A DNA stretch of 64,000 nucleotides from Arthrobacter sp. B0490 (GTDB lineage Bacteria > Actinomycetota > Actinomycetes > Actinomycetales > Micrococcaceae), in contig NZ_PJIR01000002.1 in the NCBI RefSeq assembly GCF_002929355.1, positions 434,001-498,000 on the forward strand. The letters run 5' to 3'. Each line of letters begins with the position of its first letter. The stretch's first letter is position 1. Positions 56,604 to 64,000 of this stretch are shown here, piece after piece. Position numbers and translations under genes: made by a program. The notes beneath the pieces are model-generated. The model was not told where the DNA came from and did no database searches. It was given only the letters and a program-made list of their open reading frames with translations.

Positions 56604-57194
56604 GTGTTCGGACGAAATAAGGAAGCACCCTCTGCCCAGGAAGTCGTTGACAGCGCTTCACCTACCCCCGAGACCCGGCGCGTACAGGGCAAGGGCGCCC
56701 CGACGCCCAGGCGCAGCGTGCAGCAGGCCGCCCGCAAGCGGCCGCTCGTGCCTGCCGACCGCAAGGCGGCCCGGGACAAGGACAAGTCGTCGGTGCGGGA
56801 TGACCGCGCCAGGATGCGGCAGGCCCTCGACACCGACGACGAGCGCTACCTGCCGCTGCGGGACAAGGGCCCGAGCCGGCGCTTCATCCGCCAGTTCGTC
56901 GACGCCCGGGTGAACATCGGGGAGTTCCTGATGATCGCCGCGCTGGTGTTCGTGGTCCTGAGCTTCTTCCAGTCCCTCGCCGTACAGAGCGCCGTCCTGA
57001 TGGCGTTCTGGGTGCTCATCGTCGCCGTGGTCGTCGACTGCGTGCTGCTGCGCCGGAAGCTGAAGAAGAAGCTGACCGAGAAGTTCGGCGGCCCCAACCA
57101 GGGCGACCTCTGGTACGGGGTGACCCGCGCTTTGCAGCTGCGCCGGTTGCGCCTGCCGAAGCCGCAGGTCAAGCGCGGACAGTACCCCGCCTGA
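56604..57194 (+). CDS. DUF3043 membrane protein
   Basis: This 196-residue protein has a long, very basic N-terminal cytosolic part (about 1-105, with RRSVQQAARKRPLVPADRKAARDKDK). Two membrane helices follow (about 113-133 and 137-155: MIAALVFVVLSFF and VLMAFWVLIVAVVVDCVLL), then a basic C-terminus with FGGPNQGDLWYGVTRALQLRRLRLPKP. It is universal in Actinobacteria, with unknown function. The GTG start follows from the -10 spacing. Confidence 0.9.
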   Translation: MFGRNKEAPSAQEVVDSASPTPETRRVQGKGAPTPRRSVQQAARKRPLVPADRKAARDKDKSSVRDDRARMRQALDTDDERYLPLRDKGPSRRFIRQFVDARVNIGEFLMIAALVFVVLSFFQSLAVQSAVLMAFWVLIVAVVVDCVLLRRKLKKKLTEKFGGPNQGDLWYGVTRALQLRRLRLPKPQVKRGQYPA

Positions 57195-57221
57195 TCCGGG
57201 CGCGGTGCGCCGTGTCCTCCG

Positions 57222-57253
57222 GGAAGAGCCGGGCCTTCGGGCCCGGCTCTTCC
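57222..57253. terminator. bidirectional terminator between DUF3043 and pyrD
   Basis: A perfect 14-bp stem (GGAAGAGCCGGGCC and its complement) with the stable loop TTCG is placed between convergent genes. Confidence 0.85.
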
Positions 57254-57309
57254 TGTGTCGCGGGGGTCAGGCGGGTAGCGGTCGGGCGGAGCCGGCGTCG
57301 GAGCTTGAT

Positions 57310-58392
57310 TCAGGCACGGGCGCGACGCTGCCGGTCCGCCAGTCCGCGGTTGATCCGGCGTGCCCAGAAAGGCCCCTCGTAGAGGAAGGCCGTGTACCCC
57401 TGCACGAGCGTGGCACCGGCCTCGAGCCGCTCGATGACGTCGTCGGGGGTCTCGACGCCACCGACCGAGACGATGGCCAGCCGGTCGCCGACGGCGGACC
57501 GGAGCCGCGCGAGGACCTCGAGCGACCGCGCCTTCAGCGGTGCCCCACTGAGGCCGCCGACGCCCTTGGCCATCACGGCGGCCGGGTCGGTGGTGAGGTT
57601 CCCGCGGGTGATGGTGGTGTTCGTGGCGACGATGCCGTCGAGCCCGAGGTCCAGGGCGAGGGCACCGACGTCGTCCAGGTCCTGGTCCGTGAGGTCGGGG
57701 GCGATCTTGACGAGGAGCGGGACGTGGCGTCCGGCCGCGCCGTCGGCCGTGGTACGCACTGCTTCCAGCAACGGCCGCAGGGACTCGACGCTCTGCAGCA
57801 GCCTGAGCCCCGGCGTGTTCGGTGAGGACACGTTGACCACGAGGTAGTCCGCCGCGGGGGCGAGCCGGCCGGCGCTCACGAGGTAGTCGGCGACGGCGTC
57901 GGCGATGTCCACCTTCTTGGTCTTCCCGATGTTCACGCCGACGACGGGCCGCTGCCGCGCGCCGTAGCGGCGGGCCAGGCGCTGCCGGGCCGACGTGAGG
58001 CGCGGCGCGACGGCGGCGGCGCCGTCGTTGTTGAAGCCCATCCGGTTGATGACCGCCCTGTCCTCGACGAGGCGGAACAGGCGGGGCGCCGGGTTGCCGG
58101 GCTGGGCCTGGCCGGTGATCGTCCCGATCTCGACATGACCGAACCCGAGCGCGGTCAGTGACAGCACGCCGTTGCCGGCCTTGTCGAAGCCGGCGGCCAG
58201 GCCGAAGGGCGAGGGGAACTCAAGCCCGAAGGCGGTGGTCGCGAGGCTCGGATCCGGTGCGCAGAAGCGACGCAGCCCCCAGCCCACGGGTGTGCGGTCG
58301 GCGGCGCGGATGAGGGCGAACCCGATCCGGTGCGCCCTCTCGGCGTCCATGCCGGAGAAGGCGATCCGGAAGAAGGTCGGGTAGAAACGCAT
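57310..58392 (-). CDS. pyrD: dihydroorotate dehydrogenase (quinone), class 2
   Basis: This 360-residue enzyme has [31 protein letters not shown] and [10 protein letters not shown], and [12 protein letters not shown] with the class-2 catalytic serine. VKIAPDLTD and the FMN phosphate site [16 protein letters not shown] follow. The N-terminal helices (about 1-45) bind the membrane so that electrons go to menaquinone. It performs the fourth step of pyrimidine synthesis. It is convergent with DUF3043 and divergent from the hydrolase gene. Confidence 0.96.
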   Translation of the reverse strand: MRFYPTFFRIAFSGMDAERAHRIGFALIRAADRTPVGWGLRRFCAPDPSLATTAFGLEFPSPFGLAAGFDKAGNGVLSLTALGFGHVEIGTITGQAQPGNPAPRLFRLVEDRAVINRMGFNNDGAAAVAPRLTSARQRLARRYGARQRPVVGVNIGKTKKVDIADAVADYLVSAGRLAPAADYLVVNVSSPNTPGLRLLQSVESLRPLLEAVRTTADGAAGRHVPLLVKIAPDLTDQDLDDVGALALDLGLDGIVATNTTITRGNLTTDPAAVMAKGVGGLSGAPLKARSLEVLARLRSAVGDRLAIVSVGGVETPDDVIERLEAGATLVQGYTAFLYEGPFWARRINRGLADRQRRARA

Positions 58393-58451
58393 GGGTCAAG
58401 AGTTCCATGATGGATGCAGGAGCATCAACTCGGGGCGTCGAGAGGACGATA

Positions 58452-59543
58452 ATGTCCAGCATGGACGAGTCCTGGACCGAGGACATCCTCGGACCCCCCT
58501 TCCGTGCGCTGACGCTGCCCCTCGAACCCGACGACGAGGGCCCGCGGGTCGCGACGCTCGTCGCGTACGAGCCGGACGGCGCCGGCGGCCCCTCCGAGCA
58601 GGCGGGACCCGCCCGTGCCGTGCTGTACGTCCACGGCTTCAGCGACTACTTCTTCCACGAGGAACTCGCCCGGACCCTGCACCTGCACGGCTGGGAGTTC
58701 TTCGCCCTCGACCTGCACAAGTACGGGCGGAGCCTGCTGCCCGGCCAGACCCCCGGCTACGTGTCCACGCTCGAGCACTACGACGCGGACCTCGAGGCCG
58801 CGATACTCGCCCTCGAGCAGCGGGTCGCGGCCCGACGCGGCGCGCCCACAGCCGTCGATCTCGTCCTGGTCGCCCATTCGACCGGCGGGCTTGTCGCCAC
58901 GCTCTGGGTGGCACGCAACCCGGGCCGGATCGCCGCCCTCGTCCTGAACAGCCCGTGGCTCGACACCCCGGGCACGCCGCTCCTGAAGCGGGCGGTCCGC
59001 GGGATCCTGACCGCGGCGTCCCGCCGCTGGCCGAAGGCGCGCCTTCGCCTGCCCGAACCCGGCTCGTCCTTCCGCAGCATCAGCGACTCCCGCGACGGGG
59101 AATGGCGCATCGACCCGGTCTGGCGTCCCGAGGCGGGCTTCCCCGTCACGGTCGGCTGGCTCTCCGGCGTCCTCGCCGCCCACGACGTACTCGCGAGGGG
59201 GATCTCGGTCCGGGAGCCGGTCCTCGTCCTGTGTTCGACGGCGTCGACCCTCGGCACCGCCTGGAAGAACGCGAAGCTCGCGACGGACAGCGTCCTCGAT
59301 GTGGCGCCCATGGTGCGACGCGCGGCGGAACTCGGCCCGAGGGTGACCATCCGGCGGATCCACGGCGCCCTGCACGACGTCTTCCTGTCCCGCGGCGAGG
59401 TGCGCAGGCTCGCCGTCGACAGTGCAGCCTGGTGGCTCGACGCCTATGTGCCGGTGCGGGCGGAGAACAGCGACGTGCTCCCCCGGGGCATGACGGCCGG
59501 GGGCGCGCCGCGTATCCCGGCCGAACGACCGGCGCAGGACTAG
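58452..59543 (+). CDS. alpha/beta hydrolase, S33/monoglyceride-lipase-like
   Basis: This 363-residue hydrolase has [39 protein letters not shown], the nucleophile elbow [23 protein letters not shown] in the acid region and [12 protein letters not shown] for the catalytic His. It fits lysophospholipase or monoglyceride-lipase-like enzymes without a signal peptide. GAGAGGA lies before ATG 58452. Its last four bases overlap the end of the convergent uppS gene. Confidence 0.9.
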   Translation: MSSMDESWTEDILGPPFRALTLPLEPDDEGPRVATLVAYEPDGAGGPSEQAGPARAVLYVHGFSDYFFHEELARTLHLHGWEFFALDLHKYGRSLLPGQTPGYVSTLEHYDADLEAAILALEQRVAARRGAPTAVDLVLVAHSTGGLVATLWVARNPGRIAALVLNSPWLDTPGTPLLKRAVRGILTAASRRWPKARLRLPEPGSSFRSISDSRDGEWRIDPVWRPEAGFPVTVGWLSGVLAAHDVLARGISVREPVLVLCSTASTLGTAWKNAKLATDSVLDVAPMVRRAAELGPRVTIRRIHGALHDVFLSRGEVRRLAVDSAAWWLDAYVPVRAENSDVLPRGMTAGGAPRIPAERPAQD

Positions 59544-60343
59544 GAGGACAGGCGCGTGTCGGTGGAGCGGTCCACCGCTCCCCCGTAGCGCCGGTCGCGG
59601 GCCGCGTACTCCTCGATGGCCCGCCAGAGCGTGCGGCGGTCGACGTCCGGCCACAGCGTGTTCATGAACACCATCTCCGCGTAGGCGGACTGCCACAGCA
59701 TGAAGTTGGAGAGCCTCTGCTCGCCCGACGTGCGGAGGAACAGGTCGACGTCGGGCAGGTCCGGTTCGTCGAGGTAGCGCTGGATGGTCTTCTCACTGAC
59801 CGACGACGCCTTGAGCGTCCCGGCGGCCACGTCCTCGGCGATGGCCCGGGCGGCGTCGGCGATCTCGGCCCGGCCGCCGTAGTTGACGCACATCGTGAGC
59901 GTGCACGTGGTGTTGTCCACGGTGTGCCGCTCCGCGTCCTCCAGTTCGCGGATGACCGACTGCCACAGTTTCGGACGGCGGCCGGACCAGCGGATGCGGA
60001 CGCCCCACTCGTCGAGCTGGTCGCGCTGGCGCCTCAGGACGTCCTTGTTGAATCCCATGAGGAAGCGGACCTCCTCGGGTGAACGCTTCCAGTTCTCGGT
60101 GCTGAAGGCGTACACGGAGACATGGCGGACGCCGATCTCGATCGCGCCCGCCATGACGTCGAGGAGCGCCGCCTCGCCGGCCTTGTGCCCCTCCGTCCGG
60201 GGCAGGCCCCGCTCGTTGGCCCAGCGGCCGTTGCCGTCCATGACGATCGCCACGTGCGCGGGGACGAACTGCCGCGGGATGGACGGCACCTGCTCCCCGC
60301 TCGGGTGCGGCCAGGGCGCCACGGGTCGGGCTGGGTTCTTCAT
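59540..60343 (-). CDS. uppS: isoprenyl transferase (undecaprenyl diphosphate synthase)
   Basis: This 267-residue cis-prenyltransferase has [14 protein letters not shown] with catalytic D36, [29 protein letters not shown] and the C-terminal [24 protein letters not shown]. It builds the lipid carrier for cell-wall polymers. Its ATG overlaps the recO stop by four bases, so recO and uppS are coupled. The longer frame is a recO shadow. Confidence 0.95.
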   Translation of the reverse strand: MKNPARPVAPWPHPSGEQVPSIPRQFVPAHVAIVMDGNGRWANERGLPRTEGHKAGEAALLDVMAGAIEIGVRHVSVYAFSTENWKRSPEEVRFLMGFNKDVLRRQRDQLDEWGVRIRWSGRRPKLWQSVIRELEDAERHTVDNTTCTLTMCVNYGGRAEIADAARAIAEDVAAGTLKASSVSEKTIQRYLDEPDLPDVDLFLRTSGEQRLSNFMLWQSAYAEMVFMNTLWPDVDRRTLWRAIEEYAARDRRYGGAVDRSTDTRLSS

Positions 60344-61086
60344 GCACGCTCCACATGTTTGAGGGAGGCGACCCCGCGTTCGAGGTGCCATTGCAGGTAC
60401 GCCCCGACGAGGCCGGCGGCCTCGCGGCGCGCACCGGTCTCGGAGGCGTCCGCGGTGGTCCAGTCGCCCGTGAGGAGTGCCCCGAGCAGATCCATCGTCG
60501 CGGACGAGGGCGAGGCCGCCCCGGGGGGCCTGCAGTCCGCGCAGACTGCTCCGCCGAGCGGCGCCGAGAAGGCGGAGTGGGGTCCGGGCACGCCGCACCG
60601 CGCGCAGTCCGTGAAGCTGGGAGCCCATCCCGCGGTCGAGAGGGCGCGCAGCAGGTAGGAGTCGAGGATGAGCTCCGACGGGTGCAGGTCACGGCTGAGG
60701 GCCGAGAACGCGCCGGCGACGAGGGCGTACTGGGCACTTCCCGCTTCGCCGATGTCGGTGAGGCGCTCCGCCGTCTCGGCGATGGCCGTCGCGGCGGTGT
60801 AGCGCCCGTAGTCGGAGGCGATGCCGTGCCCGTACGCGCCCTTCGTCTGGGCCTGGGTGATGATGTCCAGGTTGCGTCCGTGCGCGAGGAGCAGCTCCAC
60901 CGACATGAACGGCTCCAACCGGGATCCGAACTTGCTGCTGGTCCGCCGCACGCCCTTGGCCACGGCGCGCACCTGGCCCTGGTCGCGGGTCAGGAGCACG
61001 ATGATGCGGTCCGCTTCACCGAGCTTGTAGGTGCGGAGGACGACACCTTCGGCGCGGTAGGTACGTGATGCTGAGGAGGACGGCAC
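60340..61086 (-). CDS. recO: DNA repair protein RecO
   Basis: This 248-residue protein has an N-terminal OB fold ([39 protein letters not shown]) and a helical middle. Its zinc finger, DCARCGVPG then VCADC, lies near 175-200. It loads RecA on gapped DNA with RecR. The GTG start at 61086 follows GGGA. It is the usual actinobacterial neighbour of uppS. Confidence 0.95.
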   Translation of the reverse strand: MPSSSASRTYRAEGVVLRTYKLGEADRIIVLLTRDQGQVRAVAKGVRRTSSKFGSRLEPFMSVELLLAHGRNLDIITQAQTKGAYGHGIASDYGRYTAATAIAETAERLTDIGEAGSAQYALVAGAFSALSRDLHPSELILDSYLLRALSTAGWAPSFTDCARCGVPGPHSAFSAPLGGAVCADCRPPGAASPSSATMDLLGALLTGDWTTADASETGARREAAGLVGAYLQWHLERGVASLKHVERA

Positions 61087-61181
61087 GTTCCCATTCTCCC
61101 ACCTGCCACCCCCGTCGGAGCCGACCGCGGGGCCGGCGGAAGGGGGTGGCGGGCCGGGTGCGGCGGACAGGACGCGGACGG

Positions 61182-64000
<2,819 letters not shown>

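Overview
High-GC actinobacterial chromosome, most like Arthrobacter or a close Micrococcaceae relative. The reasons are the trpD-ctaE-qcrCAB and ctaCDF respiratory blocks, the leuA/recO/uppS/pyrD/DUF3043/erpA housekeeping block, many GTG starts, and several leaderless promoters with a -10 box six bases before the start codon. No rRNA, tRNA, CRISPR array or intact transposase was seen.

Region 1 (1-2530) differs from the rest. It holds the end of an unidentified gene, a zinc-sensor ArsR/SmtB repressor with a histidine-rich, internally duplicated protein, an AT-richer stretch and the decayed 3' part of a large ATPase/TPR regulator. Two sites built like Xer recombination (dif) sites, in the same orientation, lie at 1181-1208 and 2500-2527 and bracket the decayed gene. 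My reading is that 2500-2527 is a chromosomal dif-type site (replication terminus) and that the segment to its left came in, or was rearranged, through Xer recombination. This is the most interesting signal in the window.

Region 2 (2.8-10.2 kb) has a DUF4389 membrane protein, a lipid kinase, a VIT-family metal transporter, a Tat/lipoprotein polysaccharide deacetylase, a DUF2231 pseudogene, a CYTH-CHAD polyphosphate-binding protein and small genes. Region 3 (10.6-21.2 kb) is an operon of a peptide/nickel-type ABC importer with an NtaA/DszA-like flavin monooxygenase and a DszC/SfnB-like partner. It probably takes up and oxidises an organosulfur (or similar) compound. A MOSC protein and two convergent paralogous AraC regulators follow. 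Region 4 (21.5-27.9 kb) holds a cardiolipin synthase, a ParS/MbcA-like antitoxin homologue, a cysteine hydrolase, a secreted protein, a VOC protein, DUF3054, a RAM-domain protein and trpD.

Region 5 (28.0-32.4 kb) is ctaE-qcrCAB, closed by a strong terminator. Region 6 (32.4-51.2 kb) is accessory DNA between the two respiratory blocks: a PAP2 protein, a five-gene glycerate operon (secreted protein, sensor kinase, response regulator, SLC13 permease, glycerate kinase), an ECF sigma/anti-sigma pair, two repressor-enzyme pairs with visible palindromic operators (MarR, TetR), an AraC pseudogene, an Na+/H+ antiporter, DUF2252, a glutamine amidotransferase, a nitronate monooxygenase and a GntR regulator. 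Region 7 (51.3-64 kb) is the core block ctaFDC, erpA, an M20 dipeptidase, DUF3043, pyrD, a lipase-like hydrolase, uppS, recO and leuA (with a leader peptide and hairpin), ending in an M13 peptidase that runs off the window.
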